Shown here piece after piece: positions 54,775 through 64,000 of a DNA stretch of 64,000 nt. The translations under genes were made by a program, and so were the position numbers. The stretch is taken from contig NZ_JARPUS010000008.1 in the NCBI RefSeq assembly GCF_029537485.1, positions 62,001 through 126,000 on the forward strand. Reading direction: 5' to 3'. Each line of letters starts with the position of its first letter. The first letter of the stretch is position 1. Under the pieces are notes generated by a model that worked only from the letters and a program-made list of their open reading frames with translations, was not told the origin of the DNA and did no database searches. Source of the DNA: Pseudomonas sp. GOM6. Its GTDB lineage: Bacteria > Pseudomonadota > Gammaproteobacteria > Pseudomonadales > Pseudomonadaceae.

Positions 54775-57010
54775 TGCAATGCCGTTGCAACATGCGTCGG
54801 GCAAGCTCGGCCGCCTGGTGGTGGTGGGGCTTGGCCTGATTGGCGGCTCCTTCGCCAAAGGCATGCGCGAGAAGGGGCTGTTCAGTGAGGTGGTGGGTGT
54901 CGATCTGGACGCGGAGTCGCGGCGCCTGGCGGTCGAGCTGGGTGTGGTTGATCGCTGCGAAACCGAACTGGCGGCCGCCTGTCAGGGCGCTGCGGTGATC
55001 CAGTTGGCGGTACCTATCCTGGCCATGGAAAAGCTGCTGGGCCACTTGGCGCAGTGCGATCTGGGTGATGCGGTGCTCACCGATGTCGGCAGCGCCAAGG
55101 GCAATGTGTTGCGTGCGGCGCGCCTGGCCTTCGACGGCAAGGTGGCGCGCTTTGTCCCCGGCCATCCGATCGCTGGCTCCGAGCAGAGCGGGGTGGAGGC
55201 GGCCAACGCCGAGCTGTTCCGTCGCCACAAGGTGATCCTGACACCGCAGGAGTCCACCGACAGCGAGGCGCTGGCGCTGGTTGATGGCCTGTGGCGCGCC
55301 CTGGGGGCGGACGTGGAACATATGGAGGTGGAGCATCACGACCAGGTGCTGGCGGCCACCAGCCACTTGCCGCACCTGCTGGCCTTCACTCTGGTGGATT
55401 CGCTGGCCAAGCGCAGCGAGAACCTGGAAATCTTTCGTTACGCCGCCGGTGGCTTCCGCGATTTCACGCGGATCGCCGGTAGCGATCCGGTGATGTGGCA
55501 CGACATCTTCCTCGCCAATCGCGAGGCCGTGCTGCGTACCCTCGACGCATTTCGCGATGACCTCGACGCCCTGCGCGGCGCGGTCGACGCAGGGGACGGG
55601 CATCAGTTGCTGGGCGTGTTTACCCGCGCTCGGCATGCCCGCGAGCATTTCAGCAAAATTCTGGCCCGCAGGGCCTATGTGGACGCTATGCATTCGAACG
55701 ACCTGATCTACCTCGCCAATCCCGGTGGTTCTCTCTCCGGCCGTATCCGTGTTCCGGGCGACAAGTCCATTTCGCACCGCTCGATCATGCTCGGCTCGCT
55801 GGCTGAAGGCACCACCGAGGTGGAAGGCTTCCTCGAAGGTGAGGATGCGTTGGCCACCCTGCAGGCTTTCCGCGACATGGGTGTGGTCATCGAGGGGCCG
55901 CACCACGGCAAGGTGACCATTCATGGCGTCGGCCTCAATGGCCTCAAACCGCCGCCTGGCCCGCTTTACCTGGGCAATTCCGGCACGTCCATGCGCCTGC
56001 TCTCCGGCCTGCTGGCGGCGCAGCCGTTCGATACCGTGCTGACCGGCGACGCCTCGCTGTCCAAGCGTCCGATGAACCGCGTGGCCAAGCCGCTGCGCGA
56101 GATGGGCGCGCTGATTGAGACCGCGCCAGAAGGCCGTCCGCCGCTGACTATTCGTGGTGGTCGCCGCCTGGGTGGCATGACCTACGAGATGCCGATGGCC
56201 AGTGCCCAGGTGAAGTCCTGCCTGTTGCTGGCGGGGCTTTACGCGGCGGGCTCCACCACAGTAATCGAGCCGGCGCCGACCCGCGATCATACCGAGCGCA
56301 TGCTGCAGGGCTTCGGCTATCCGGTGGTGGTCGATGGCAATCAGGCTACCGTCGAGTCCGGTCACAAGCTGAGTGCCACCCATATCGAGGTGCCGGCGGA
56401 TATTTCCTCCGCGGCATTCTTCCTGGTGGCGGCCAGCATCGCTGAGGGTTCCGAGCTGGTGCTGGAGCATGTCGGCATCAACCCGACCCGTACTGGCGTG
56501 ATCGACATCCTCAAGTTGATGGGGGCCGATATCTCGCTTGAGAATCAGCGCGAAGTGGGTGGTGAGCCGGTAGCGGATATTCTTGTGCGTGCCGCCAAGC
56601 TCAAAGGCATCGACATTCCCGAGGATCTGGTGCCGCTGGCCATCGACGAGTTCCCGGTGCTATTCGTCGCGGCTGCCTGTGCAGAGGGGCGTACGGTGCT
56701 GCGTGGCGCGGAAGAGCTGCGGGTGAAAGAATCCGACCGTATTCAGGTCATGGCTGACGGACTGATTGCTCTGGGTGTTAAGGCCGAGCCAACCCCGGAT
56801 GGCATCATCATTGAAGGTGGCGCTATCGGTGGTGGTGAGGTGTGGAGCCATGGCGACCATCGTATCGCCATGTCCTTCAGCGTTGCCTCATTGCGTGCCG
56901 CGGCGCCGATTCGCATTCACGACTGTGCCAACGTCGCCACCTCATTCCCTAACTTCCTTGGTTTGGCGGCTCAAACCGGCATCCGCGTGGCGGAAGAGGG
57001 CAACTCATGA
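54767..57010 (+). CDS. tyrA-aroA: Fused prephenate dehydrogenase (TyrA) and EPSP synthase (AroA)
   Basis: One frame of 747 residues joins two enzymes. Residues ~15-290 are TyrA-like: NAD motif [26 protein letters not shown], and SHLPHLLAF. From ~308 ([29 protein letters not shown]) begins 3-phosphoshikimate 1-carboxyvinyltransferase with [26 protein letters not shown] and [12 protein letters not shown] chose GTG at 54767 (overlapping hisC by 8 bp, AGG just upstream); ATG 54779 is possible. This fusion is known in Pseudomonas and is not an assembly artefact. Confidence 0.94.
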   Translation: MADAMPLQHASGKLGRLVVVGLGLIGGSFAKGMREKGLFSEVVGVDLDAESRRLAVELGVVDRCETELAAACQGAAVIQLAVPILAMEKLLGHLAQCDLGDAVLTDVGSAKGNVLRAARLAFDGKVARFVPGHPIAGSEQSGVEAANAELFRRHKVILTPQESTDSEALALVDGLWRALGADVEHMEVEHHDQVLAATSHLPHLLAFTLVDSLAKRSENLEIFRYAAGGFRDFTRIAGSDPVMWHDIFLANREAVLRTLDAFRDDLDALRGAVDAGDGHQLLGVFTRARHAREHFSKILARRAYVDAMHSNDLIYLANPGGSLSGRIRVPGDKSISHRSIMLGSLAEGTTEVEGFLEGEDALATLQAFRDMGVVIEGPHHGKVTIHGVGLNGLKPPPGPLYLGNSGTSMRLLSGLLAAQPFDTVLTGDASLSKRPMNRVAKPLREMGALIETAPEGRPPLTIRGGRRLGGMTYEMPMASAQVKSCLLLAGLYAAGSTTVIEPAPTRDHTERMLQGFGYPVVVDGNQATVESGHKLSATHIEVPADISSAAFFLVAASIAEGSELVLEHVGINPTRTGVIDILKLMGADISLENQREVGGEPVADILVRAAKLKGIDIPEDLVPLAIDEFPVLFVAAACAEGRTVLRGAEELRVKESDRIQVMADGLIALGVKAEPTPDGIIIEGGAIGGGEVWSHGDHRIAMSFSVASLRAAAPIRIHDCANVATSFPNFLGLAAQTGIRVAEEGNS

Positions 57011-57672
57011 ATGCCATGGTGATCACCATCGATGGGCCCAGCGGTTCGGGCAAGGGCACCATCGCTAGCTTGTTGGCCGGCAAGCTGGGTTGGAATCTAC
57101 TCGACTCCGGCGCGCTCTATCGTCTGTTGGCGTTTGCTGCCAGCAACCACGGTATTGACTTGACCAATGAGGAGGCGCTGAAGACTTTGGCTGCGCATCT
57201 GGATGTGCAGTTTATCGACAAGCGCATCATCCTTGAGGGTGAAGAGGTTACCGACGCTATTCGTAACGAGCAGGTAGGTGCTGGTGCTTCCATGGTCGCT
57301 TCGCTTCCTGCGGTGCGTGAAGCGCTGCTGCAGCGCCAGCGTGCTTTCCGGGAGTTGCCTGGTCTGGTGGCGGATGGTCGCGACATGGGAACCGTGGTGT
57401 TTCCGGATGCGCCATTGAAGATTTACCTGACGGCTAGCGCAGAAGAACGTGCCCGCCGTCGCTACCTGCAGTTGAAAGGCAAGGTGGAAGGTGTTAGCCT
57501 GTCGAGTCTCCTAGACGAGATTCGTGCTCGTGACGAGCGTGATATGCAACGCGCGGTGGCTCCTCTGAAGCCTGCGGCCGATGCTATCCAGCTGGATTCC
57601 ACGGAGCTCAGCATCGAACAAGTCTTGGAAAGAATTCTCAGCGAGGTCGCCAGTCGCGATCTCGCCGGGTAA
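57007..57672 (+). CDS. cmk: Cytidylate kinase Cmk
   Basis: The 221-residue kinase starts [18 protein letters not shown] (P-loop) and includes [33 protein letters not shown] and [10 protein letters not shown]. It phosphorylates CMP and dCMP. It overlaps aroA by 4 bp and precedes rpsA, the same order as in many proteobacteria. Confidence 0.97.
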   Translation: MNAMVITIDGPSGSGKGTIASLLAGKLGWNLLDSGALYRLLAFAASNHGIDLTNEEALKTLAAHLDVQFIDKRIILEGEEVTDAIRNEQVGAGASMVASLPAVREALLQRQRAFRELPGLVADGRDMGTVVFPDAPLKIYLTASAEERARRRYLQLKGKVEGVSLSSLLDEIRARDERDMQRAVAPLKPAADAIQLDSTELSIEQVLERILSEVASRDLAG

Positions 57673-57700
57673 GCCAGGCCGCAATGTTGCGGCCGACAAG

Positions 57701-57743
57701 GAGGCAGGCGGGAGACCAGTCATAGTCCCGCAGGCCTCTTTTT
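57701..57743 (+). terminator. Terminator or attenuator between cmk and rpsA
   Basis: GAGGCAGGCGGGA and TCCCGCAGGCCTC pair with one internal mismatch over a 12-base loop, followed by TTTTT. A second tight hairpin (GGCCGCAA/TTGCGGCC, 57677-57694) precedes it. rpsA starts only 72 bp later, so either rpsA has its own promoter or this attenuates. Confidence 0.75.
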
Positions 57744-57778
57744 ACATGAACGAACCCACATTGTCTGGAGTGTGGTTT

Positions 57779-57795
57779 GGGCAGTTTCCCTGCCC
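57779..57795 (+). promoter_or_regulatory. Hairpin in the rpsA leader
   Basis: GGGCAG and CTGCCC pair over TTTCC, 19 bases before the rpsA ATG. S1 represses its own translation by binding its leader in E. coli; this hairpin may be part of such a control site. That role is inference. Confidence 0.4.
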
Positions 57796-57814
57796 TTGAT
57801 CGACAGGAATCAAC

Positions 57815-59494
57815 ATGAGCGAAAGCTTTGCAGAACTATTTGAAGAAAGCCTGAAATCCCTTGACATGCAGCCGGGTGCCATCATCACCGGTATCGTGGT
57901 CGACATCGACGGTGACTGGGTTACCGTGCATGCCGGTCTGAAGTCCGAGGGCGTCATCCCGCTCGATCAGTTCTTCAACGAACAAGGCGAGCTGACCATC
58001 AAGGTCGGTGACGAAGTCCACGTTGCTCTGGACGCGGTTGAAGATGGCTTCGGTGAAACCAAGCTGTCCCGCGAAAAAGCCAAGCGCGCTGAATCCTGGC
58101 TGGTTCTGGAAGCTGCGTTCAACGCTGAGGAAGTGGTCAAGGGCGTTATCAACGGTAAGGTCAAAGGCGGCTTCACCGTTGACGTTAATGGCATCCGTGC
58201 GTTCCTGCCGGGCTCCCTGGTTGACGTCCGTCCGGTGCGTGATACCACTCACCTGGAAGGCAAAGAGCTGGAGTTCAAGGTCATCAAGCTGGACCAGAAG
58301 CGCAACAACGTTGTCGTTTCCCGTCGCAGCGTGCTGGAAGCCGAGAACAGCGCCGAGCGCGAAGCTCTGCTGGAATCCCTGCAGGAAGGCCAGCAGGTCA
58401 AAGGTATCGTCAAGAACCTCACCGACTACGGTGCGTTCGTTGACCTGGGCGGCGTCGATGGTCTGCTGCACATCACCGACATGGCCTGGAAGCGCATCAA
58501 GCACCCGTCCGAGATTGTCAACGTTGGCGACGAGATCGACGTCAAGGTTCTGAAGTACGACCGCGAGCGCAACCGCGTATCCCTGGGCCTGAAGCAGCTG
58601 GGCGAAGACCCATGGGTTGCTATCAAGGCTCGTTACCCGGAAGGCACCCGCGTGACCGCCAAGGTCACCAACCTGACCGACTACGGCTGCTTCGCCGAGC
58701 TGGAAGAAGGCGTCGAAGGCCTGGTGCACGTGTCCGAGATGGATTGGACCAACAAGAACATCCACCCGTCCAAAGTCGTTAACGTCGGCGACGAAGTGGA
58801 AGTTCAGGTTCTGGACATCGACGAAGAGCGTCGTCGTATCTCCCTGGGCATCAAGCAGTGCAAGTCCAACCCATGGGAAGACTTCTCTGGCCAATTCAAC
58901 AAGGGCGACAAGATCTCCGGCACCATCAAGTCGATCACCGATTTCGGTATCTTCATTGGTCTGGATGGCGGCATCGACGGTCTGGTTCACCTGTCCGACA
59001 TCTCCTGGAACGAAGTAGGCGAAGAAGCCGTGCGTCGCTTCAAGAAGGGCGACGAGCTGGAAACTGTGATCCTCTCCGTTGATCCGGAGCGTGAGCGCAT
59101 TTCCCTGGGCATCAAGCAGATGGAAGACGATCCGTTCTCCAACTACGCCTCCCTGAACGAGAAAGGCACCATCGTGCGCGGTACCGTCAAGGAAGTAGAC
59201 GCCAAGGGCGCTGTTATCAGCCTGGGCGGTGAGATCGAAGGCGTTCTGAAGGCTTCCGAAATCAGCCGTGACCGCGTTGAAGACGCGCGCAACGTGCTGA
59301 AGGAAGGCGACGAAGTCGAAGCCAAGATCATCAGCATCGACCGCAAGTCCCGCGTTATCAGCCTGTCCATCAAGTCCAAAGACGTCGAAGACGAAAAGGA
59401 TGCGATGAAAGAGCTGCGTAACAAGCAGGAAGCTGAAACCACCGGTCCGACCACCATTGGTGATCTGATCCGTGCGCAGATGAATCAGAACTAA
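57815..59494 (+). CDS. rpsA: 30S ribosomal protein S1
   Basis: This 559-residue protein consists of six S1 (OB-fold) repeats, for example [43 protein letters not shown] and [22 protein letters not shown]. The first two bind the ribosome and the last four bind mRNA. Length matches the gamma-proteobacterial S1. AGGAA precedes the ATG. Confidence 0.98.
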   Translation: MSESFAELFEESLKSLDMQPGAIITGIVVDIDGDWVTVHAGLKSEGVIPLDQFFNEQGELTIKVGDEVHVALDAVEDGFGETKLSREKAKRAESWLVLEAAFNAEEVVKGVINGKVKGGFTVDVNGIRAFLPGSLVDVRPVRDTTHLEGKELEFKVIKLDQKRNNVVVSRRSVLEAENSAEREALLESLQEGQQVKGIVKNLTDYGAFVDLGGVDGLLHITDMAWKRIKHPSEIVNVGDEIDVKVLKYDRERNRVSLGLKQLGEDPWVAIKARYPEGTRVTAKVTNLTDYGCFAELEEGVEGLVHVSEMDWTNKNIHPSKVVNVGDEVEVQVLDIDEERRRISLGIKQCKSNPWEDFSGQFNKGDKISGTIKSITDFGIFIGLDGGIDGLVHLSDISWNEVGEEAVRRFKKGDELETVILSVDPERERISLGIKQMEDDPFSNYASLNEKGTIVRGTVKEVDAKGAVISLGGEIEGVLKASEISRDRVEDARNVLKEGDEVEAKIISIDRKSRVISLSIKSKDVEDEKDAMKELRNKQEAETTGPTTIGDLIRAQMNQN

Positions 59495-59512
59495 GTTCAG
59501 GTACATCTGTGG

Positions 59513-59540
59513 AAAAGGGCGACTTCGGTCGCCCTTTTTC
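59513..59540 (+). terminator. Terminator of rpsA
   Basis: AAAAGGGCGAC and GTCGCCCTTTTT pair over TTCG with a following T-run. A textbook intrinsic terminator 18 bp after the stop. Confidence 0.95.
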
Positions 59541-59661
59541 GTTTTGTCTCATTCTGCCGGGCTTCGTTTTCCTCTTGACATTTGGGCTACCAAAACATCG
59601 GTGGGCGTGCTAAAAACACCCCTACTAGATGATCTAGCCGCTTGAAAAAGAAGGGAAAACC

Positions 59662-59946
59662 ATGACCAAGTCGGAGTTGATCGAGCGCATTGTTACTCAC
59701 CAGGGGCTGCTGTCATCCAAAGACGTGGAGCTGGCGATCAAGACCATGCTGGAGCAGATGTCTCAAGCTCTGGCGACGGGCGATCGTATCGAAATCCGTG
59801 GCTTTGGTAGTTTTTCTCTACACTACCGCGCCCCACGTGTTGGTCGTAATCCTAAAACTGGCGAGTCGGTACGCCTGGATGGCAAGTTCGTGCCGCACTT
59901 CAAACCGGGAAAGGAGCTACGGGATAGGGTCAATGATGATGAGTGA
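59662..59946 (+). CDS. ihfB: Integration host factor beta subunit
   Basis: The 94-residue HU/IHF-fold protein starts [17 protein letters not shown] and contains the DNA-intercalating beta-arm [15 protein letters not shown] and [14 protein letters not shown]. It bends DNA as a heterodimer with IhfA and aids sigma-54 promoters such as that of pilA. A TTGACA box at 59575-59580 lies upstream without a clear -10, so the promoter is unresolved. Confidence 0.97.
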   Translation: MTKSELIERIVTHQGLLSSKDVELAIKTMLEQMSQALATGDRIEIRGFGSFSLHYRAPRVGRNPKTGESVRLDGKFVPHFKPGKELRDRVNDDE

Positions 59947-59975
59947 CTTTTGCCTGGATTTGCAGGAAGCTGCTT

Positions 59976-60233
59976 ATGTTGAGCAGCATTAGACGTGTCT
60001 TGCTGGGTGCCGTCCTGATGATTTTGGGGGCGGCTATAGTGCTGCTAATCCTGCAAAACCCGCAGCATGCACAGTTTAATTTTCTCTACTGGACAACACC
60101 TGTTTTGCCATTTTCTATCTTTCTGGCCATGGCTTTTGGGCTTGGTTCGCTGGTTACTTTGTTGTTTAGCTTGAGTTTGCTTGGTCGCAATAGCCTACTC
60201 AAGCGGCGGCGCTCTCAGTCTTCATCCTCTTAA
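59976..60233 (+). CDS. LapA-domain (DUF1049) membrane protein
   Basis: From the ATG at 59976 (CAGGAAG upstream) it has 85 residues, MLSSIRRVLLGAVLMILGAA, then NPQHAQFNFLYWTTPVLPFSIFLAMAFGLGSLVTLLFS and a basic tail. Two transmembrane helices and the N-x-x-x-V/F-x-F pattern define LapA. E. coli LapA/LapB regulate LPS assembly, and a lapA-ihfB neighbourhood exists there too. lapB is not seen here; the next genes are LPS O-antigen genes. Confidence 0.85.
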   Translation: MLSSIRRVLLGAVLMILGAAIVLLILQNPQHAQFNFLYWTTPVLPFSIFLAMAFGLGSLVTLLFSLSLLGRNSLLKRRRSQSSSS

Positions 60234-60315
60234 AAGCTGAGTAAGATCTTCGCTGAGTTAAGTGTTGTTTCTGTGCAGCTTTTTTATATCCTTTTTTAGA
60301 ATGCTCGGCGAGTAC

Positions 60316-61275
60316 ATGGCCATGAATCGGGTGCTTGTAACTGGAGCCTCCGGTTTTGTCGGAAGTGCTTTGGTTTCCAGGTTAAAAACAGAGCCTGGTA
60401 TTGATGTCGTTTCCGCTTTACGCAAAGCGCATGATGACAGTTGTTTAGAGCTGGGCGATTTGGAGAGGCCGCAATTTTCCACGAACCAGCTTAAGGGCTT
60501 CACCTCGGTAGTACATACCGCTGCTCGTGTGCATGTGATGCGTGATCAGGCGAGTGATCCGCTTGCCGAGTTTCGTCGGATAAATACCGCCGCTACCCTG
60601 GCACTTGCCGACGCGGCTGCGAAAGCGGGTGTTCGACGCTTTATCTTTATCAGTTCGATCAAGGTCAATGGCGAAACAACGCGCATGGGCGCCCCATTTC
60701 GTGCCGACGACCTACCGGCTCCCCAGGATCCATATGCTATCTCCAAGCTGGAGGCGGAGCAGGGGCTATTTCAGTTGGCGCAGCGCACGGGGCTTGAGGT
60801 CGTCGTTGTGCGTCCTCCGCTGGTATACGGGCCTGGTGTGCGGGCTAACTTTCAGAGCATGATGCGCTGGCTGCGGTTCGGTGTGCCTTTGCCTCTGGGG
60901 GGGATTGAGAACCGCCGCAGTTTGGTGGCTTTGGATAATCTCGTTGATCTGCTCGTGTGCTGCTTGGGTCATCCGGCCGCTGTAGGCCAGGTATTTTTGG
61001 TCAGTGACGGCAAGGATCTTTCGACTACAGAGTTGCTCAAACAGTTGGGCGCTGCGTTGGGTACGGTACCGCGGCTTTGGGGCTGGACAGGGCCGATGCT
61101 CAAATCGTGTTTGTTGCTCATGAATCAGGACGCATTGGTTCGGCGACTATTTGGGTCCCTGCAAGTGGACATCAGCAAGACACGAACACTGCTAGATTGG
61201 AATCCTCCAGTAGACACGTACAAGGCCCTAACTCAGACAGCCGAGCATTTCTTGAGGCAGCGGGAACAGATATGA
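60316..61275 (+). CDS. wbpV: WbpV-like NAD-dependent sugar-nucleotide epimerase
   Basis: From the ATG at 60316 (alternative 60322) the protein has 319 residues, starting MAMNRVLVTGASGFVGSALVSRL, an extended SDR. The catalytic YxxxK is in DPYAISKLEAE, the serine in ISSIKVNGE, and RPPLVYGPGV follows. It acts on UDP-sugars, probably as a 4-epimerase for O-antigen synthesis. Its position before wbpL and wbpM matches P. aeruginosa O-antigen loci that carry wbpV. Exact sugar is inference. Confidence 0.8.
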   Translation: MAMNRVLVTGASGFVGSALVSRLKTEPGIDVVSALRKAHDDSCLELGDLERPQFSTNQLKGFTSVVHTAARVHVMRDQASDPLAEFRRINTAATLALADAAAKAGVRRFIFISSIKVNGETTRMGAPFRADDLPAPQDPYAISKLEAEQGLFQLAQRTGLEVVVVRPPLVYGPGVRANFQSMMRWLRFGVPLPLGGIENRRSLVALDNLVDLLVCCLGHPAAVGQVFLVSDGKDLSTTELLKQLGAALGTVPRLWGWTGPMLKSCLLLMNQDALVRRLFGSLQVDISKTRTLLDWNPPVDTYKALTQTAEHFLRQREQI

Positions 61276-62279
61276 CGCTGCTGCTTATGTTCTTCTTTGT
61301 CGGCTCGGCTTCTTGGCTGGGTACTTGGCTGCTACGTGCTTATGCTCTGCGTCGCCGCATTTTGGATATTCCCAATCAGCGCAGCTCTCATTCCAGGCCG
61401 ACCCCGCGAGGCGGTGGAATGGCCATAGTGCTGAGTTTTCTGCCGACTCTGCCCATATTGGTCTTAGGCGACTGGCTTACTCCCGCACAGGCAATAGCCC
61501 TGCTAGGGGGCGGCGGTGTTGTAGCTTTGGTCGGGTTTCTCGATGATCATCGCCATATACCTGCGCGCTGGCGCTTACTGGCTCATGTTTTATCTGCTGC
61601 TTGGGCGATCTACTGGCTGGGCGGGGTACCTGACCTGCAGCTGGGCGATACTGTTTTCAGCCTTGGTTGGGTGGGCGTACCACTAGGCATTCTGTATTTG
61701 GTCTGGCTGCTCAACCTTTATAACTTTATGGATGGCATAGACGGGATTGCTGCTGTCGAGGCCATCACCACCTGTTTGAGCGTTGCTGCCATCGCGGCGC
61801 TGTTAGGTAGCTGGCAGCTGGCTTTGCTCCCCGCCCTGTTAGCGACTGCGGTAGCGGGCTTTCTCTATTGGAACTTTCCTCCGGCGAAGATTTTCATGGG
61901 GGATGCCGGTAGCGGCTTTCTCGGTTTCATATTGGGAGTTCTCTCCCTGTCGATGGCTTGGGAGCGCCCAGAGTTGCTGTTTTCTTGGTTGATTCTGCTA
62001 GGCGTTTTTCTGGTAGATGCCAGTTGTACCCTGCTACGTCGTTTTTTACGCGGTGAAAAGGTTTATGAGGCGCATCGCAGCCATGCCTACCAACACGCTT
62101 CACGCATGGTTGGTAGTCATTTGCCGGTCACCTTGGCAGTGGCGTTGATTAATCTTTGCTGGCTACTACCTTTGGCCATATGGGTGGCGCTGGGAGGAAA
62201 TGCCGTATTGTTGCTGATACTGGCATACGTACCATTGCTGGGGCTTGCCTTTAAGTATCGTGCAGGCCTTGGCGAGTAA
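61272..62279 (+). CDS. wbpL: WbpL-like undecaprenyl-phosphate glycosyltransferase (initiating, WecA family)
   Basis: From the ATG at 61272 (overlapping the epimerase stop) it has 335 residues and about eleven helices. WecA/MraY motifs are clear: HSRPTPRGGGMA, FLDDHRHIPARWRL, NLYNFMDGIDGIAA, MGDAGSGFLGF and HRSHAYQHASR. It transfers a sugar phosphate from a UDP-HexNAc to undecaprenyl phosphate, starting O-antigen repeats and, in P. aeruginosa, common antigen too. Confidence 0.92.
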   Translation: MTLLLMFFFVGSASWLGTWLLRAYALRRRILDIPNQRSSHSRPTPRGGGMAIVLSFLPTLPILVLGDWLTPAQAIALLGGGGVVALVGFLDDHRHIPARWRLLAHVLSAAWAIYWLGGVPDLQLGDTVFSLGWVGVPLGILYLVWLLNLYNFMDGIDGIAAVEAITTCLSVAAIAALLGSWQLALLPALLATAVAGFLYWNFPPAKIFMGDAGSGFLGFILGVLSLSMAWERPELLFSWLILLGVFLVDASCTLLRRFLRGEKVYEAHRSHAYQHASRMVGSHLPVTLAVALINLCWLLPLAIWVALGGNAVLLLILAYVPLLGLAFKYRAGLGE

Positions 62280-62309
62280 TTGTTGAATTTGATCAGGGGC
62301 ATGGAGCCT

Positions 62310-64000
62310 ATGAGTTTTCGCGCATGGCTGGTGAGCTGGCCTCGTCGCTACAAGCGGTTGCTTCAGGTGGGTGCCGATGTCCTCGTTTCTTGGCTGGCAC
62401 TCTGGCTGGCTTTCTGGGTTCGATTGGGCTCCGATAAGCTGATCAACCCCTTCGGCGATCACTACTGGTTATTTTTGGCTGCCCCGGCCATTGCTATCCC
62501 TGTCTACGTCCGCTCCGGCATGTACAGGGCTGTATTGCGTTACATGGGCAATGATGCCCTGGTGAGTATCTTCAAGGCCGTCACGGTCTCTTCACTATTA
62601 ATGGCATTGCTGGTGTATTGGTACCGTGATGCGCCTGCCATGGTCCCACGCTCCTTGGTGTTCAATTACTGGTGGCTGAGCTTGATCCTTGCCGGGGGGA
62701 TGCGGTTGCTGATGCGGCAGTATTTCCTGGGGGACTGGTTCAACGGGCTCTCCGGGATGAGCATGGCAGGCTCTAGAGAGGATAGCTTGCCCCGTGTTGC
62801 CGTTTATGGGGCCGGGACGGCAGGTAACCAATTGGTTGCTGCGTTGCGTATGGGGCGCTCGATGCGCCCTGTTGCCTTTATCGATGACGATGGAGCTATC
62901 GCCACTCAGGTTATCGCAGGGCTCAAGGTCTACAAGCCCAAGCATATTGCGCAGATGATCAATGAGACTGGGGCCCAGGAAATTCTCTTGGCCTTGCCGT
63001 CCGCGAGTCGCTCCAGACGCAAGGAAATACTGCAGTACCTGGAGTCTTTTCCGCTGCATATTCGTTCGGTGCCTGGAATCATGGATCTGGCCAACGGCAA
63101 GGTCAGGGTCGACGATATCCAGGAAGTTGATATCGCTGATCTGTTAGGTCGTGATCCCGTACCGCCGCAGCCTGAGTTGTTCGAGCGTTGCGTGCGGGGC
63201 AAGGTGGTCATGGTGACCGGTGCTGGCGGCTCCATCGGCTCCGAAATATCTCGTCAGGTGATTGGTACACAGCCCAAGGTGCTGGTCTTGGTTGAGCATG
63301 CCGAGTTCAATCTGTACAGCATTCACGCCGAGTTGGAGGCCTCGATTCGCAGGGAATCGCTACCGATTCGGCTCGTACCGATACTGGCTTCGGTGCGTAA
63401 CCAGCAGCTTATGCAGCATGTGATGCGGGCCTGGGGCGTGAACACTGTTTACCATGCGGCTGCCTATAAGCATGTACCCATGGTCGAGCACAACATCGCC
63501 GAAGGCGTGCGCAACAATGTGCTGGGTACTCTGGGGGCGGCGCAGGCAGCACTCAAAGAGGGAGTGGAGCACTTTGTGCTGATCTCCACGGACAAGGCCG
63601 TTCGCCCAACCAACATCATGGGCAGCAGCAAGCGCCTGGCAGAGTTGGTACTTCAAGGATTGAGCAAAGAAAGTGCCCCGGTGTTGTTCGGCGATCCCTC
63701 CGAATTGCATCAGGTCAATAAAACCCGCTTCACCATGGTGCGTTTCGGGAACGTGCTGGGTTCTTCCGGCTCTGTCATCCCCCTGTTCCGCGAGCAAATC
63801 AAGAAAGGGCAGGCCGTCACGGTCACCCATCCGTCTATCACCCGCTACTTCATGACCATCTCCGAGGCCGCCCAGTTGGTGATTCAGGCGGGAGCCATGG
63901 GGCAGGGTGGGGATGTTTTTGTGCTGGACATGGGGCAGCCGGTCAAAATCCTCGATCTCGCCGAGAAGATGATCCACCTCTCGGGCCTAAGTATTCGTTC
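62310..64000 (+). CDS. wbpM: WbpM/FlaA1-type UDP-GlcNAc 4,6-dehydratase, C-terminus beyond window
   Basis: The frame runs off the right edge after 563 codons. Four N-terminal membrane helices (to ~residue 125) are followed by two Rossmann segments, VAVYGAGTAGNQLVAAL and VTGAGGSIGSEISRQV (near 302). The catalytic residues D428, K429, M437 and K441 (STDKAV, NIMGSSK) are the WbpM-type set, with methionine in place of tyrosine. I take ATG 62310; ATG 62301 in frame is an alternative. It makes the first sugar precursor for many B-band O antigens. Confidence 0.93.
   Translation, partial: MSFRAWLVSWPRRYKRLLQVGADVLVSWLALWLAFWVRLGSDKLINPFGDHYWLFLAAPAIAIPVYVRSGMYRAVLRYMGNDALVSIFKAVTVSSLLMALLVYWYRDAPAMVPRSLVFNYWWLSLILAGGMRLLMRQYFLGDWFNGLSGMSMAGSREDSLPRVAVYGAGTAGNQLVAALRMGRSMRPVAFIDDDGAIATQVIAGLKVYKPKHIAQMINETGAQEILLALPSASRSRRKEILQYLESFPLHIRSVPGIMDLANGKVRVDDIQEVDIADLLGRDPVPPQPELFERCVRGKVVMVTGAGGSIGSEISRQVIGTQPKVLVLVEHAEFNLYSIHAELEASIRRESLPIRLVPILASVRNQQLMQHVMRAWGVNTVYHAAAYKHVPMVEHNIAEGVRNNVLGTLGAAQAALKEGVEHFVLISTDKAVRPTNIMGSSKRLAELVLQGLSKESAPVLFGDPSELHQVNKTRFTMVRFGNVLGSSGSVIPLFREQIKKGQAVTVTHPSITRYFMTISEAAQLVIQAGAMGQGGDVFVLDMGQPVKILDLAEKMIHLSGLSIR

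Noticed and set aside
54659..56470. 603-codon minus-strand frame opposite tyrA-aroA
   Set aside because: No domain character; opposite a full enzyme fusion.
57836..59506. 556-codon minus-strand open frame opposite rpsA
   Set aside because: Its sequence mirrors the S1 repeats in reverse; the S1 protein is certain.

Overview
The window is chromosomal DNA of a Pseudomonas. The gene content, high GC, and near-complete match in order to known P. aeruginosa neighbourhoods (desT/desCB-ureEFG, ampDE-nadC-pilABCD-coaE-yacG-ndh, tRNA-Asn/Pro/Lys-aminotransferase-uvrB, mtnA-gyrA-serC-pheA-hisC-tyrA/aroA-cmk-rpsA-ihfB) all point that way. The intergenic repeats (two REP pairs and one ~135 bp palindromic element of a type I associate with the mendocina/stutzeri/alcaligenes side of the genus) suggest it is not P. 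aeruginosa itself. No plasmid, prophage, insertion sequence or CRISPR array is visible.

Layout. 1-5.1 kb: 5' end of a sodium:solute symporter gene, a palindromic repeat, then a LysR regulator, fdhD and a YdeP-type molybdopterin oxidoreductase. 5.2-6.8 kb: a YbhN-like membrane protein and a small secreted protein built of tandem 27-residue repeats. 6.8-12.5 kb: the DesT-controlled fatty-acid desaturase pair desCB, desT, and urease accessory genes ureE-F-G plus a HupE/UreJ nickel permease. 12.6-14 kb: LOG-family hydrolase and MscS channel. 14.2-18.4 kb: a signalling cluster with a PotD-like binding protein overlapping a periplasmic-sensor diguanylate cyclase, followed by a receiver-CheC fusion and a lone PAS protein. 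18.5-25.4 kb: REP pair, rhlE, tatD, a chemoreceptor, a ROK sugar kinase, ampE and ampD. 25.4-34.4 kb: DUF1631 protein, nadC, pilA (RpoN promoter) divergent from pilBCD-coaE-yacG. 34.4-38.7 kb: second REP pair, a small coiled protein, a lone CbiM-like membrane protein, GNAT, DUF1780, MOSC, DUF3094 and ndh.

At about 38.8-39.1 kb lie tRNA-Lys, tRNA-Pro and tRNA-Asn. The strand composition appears to flip here: the + strand is C-rich to the left and G-rich to the right, and the neighbours left and right belong to different regions of the P. aeruginosa map. To the right are an aromatic/aspartate aminotransferase, uvrB, a GGDEF protein, and a leftward operon yciK-mupP-ubiG-MTA deaminase divergent from mtnA. 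Then comes the long rightward run gyrA-serC-pheA-hisC-tyrA/aroA-cmk-rpsA-ihfB-lapA. The window ends in a short O-antigen locus (wbpV, wbpL, partial wbpM) next to ihfB.

Functional links: mtnA and the MTA deaminase share methylthioadenosine metabolism. mupP, ampD and ampE all bear on peptidoglycan recycling and AmpC control. pheA, hisC, tyrA/aroA and serC form an aromatic/serine amino acid block. pilABCD with pilD builds type IV pili. Two diguanylate cyclases with intact I-sites feed c-di-GMP.
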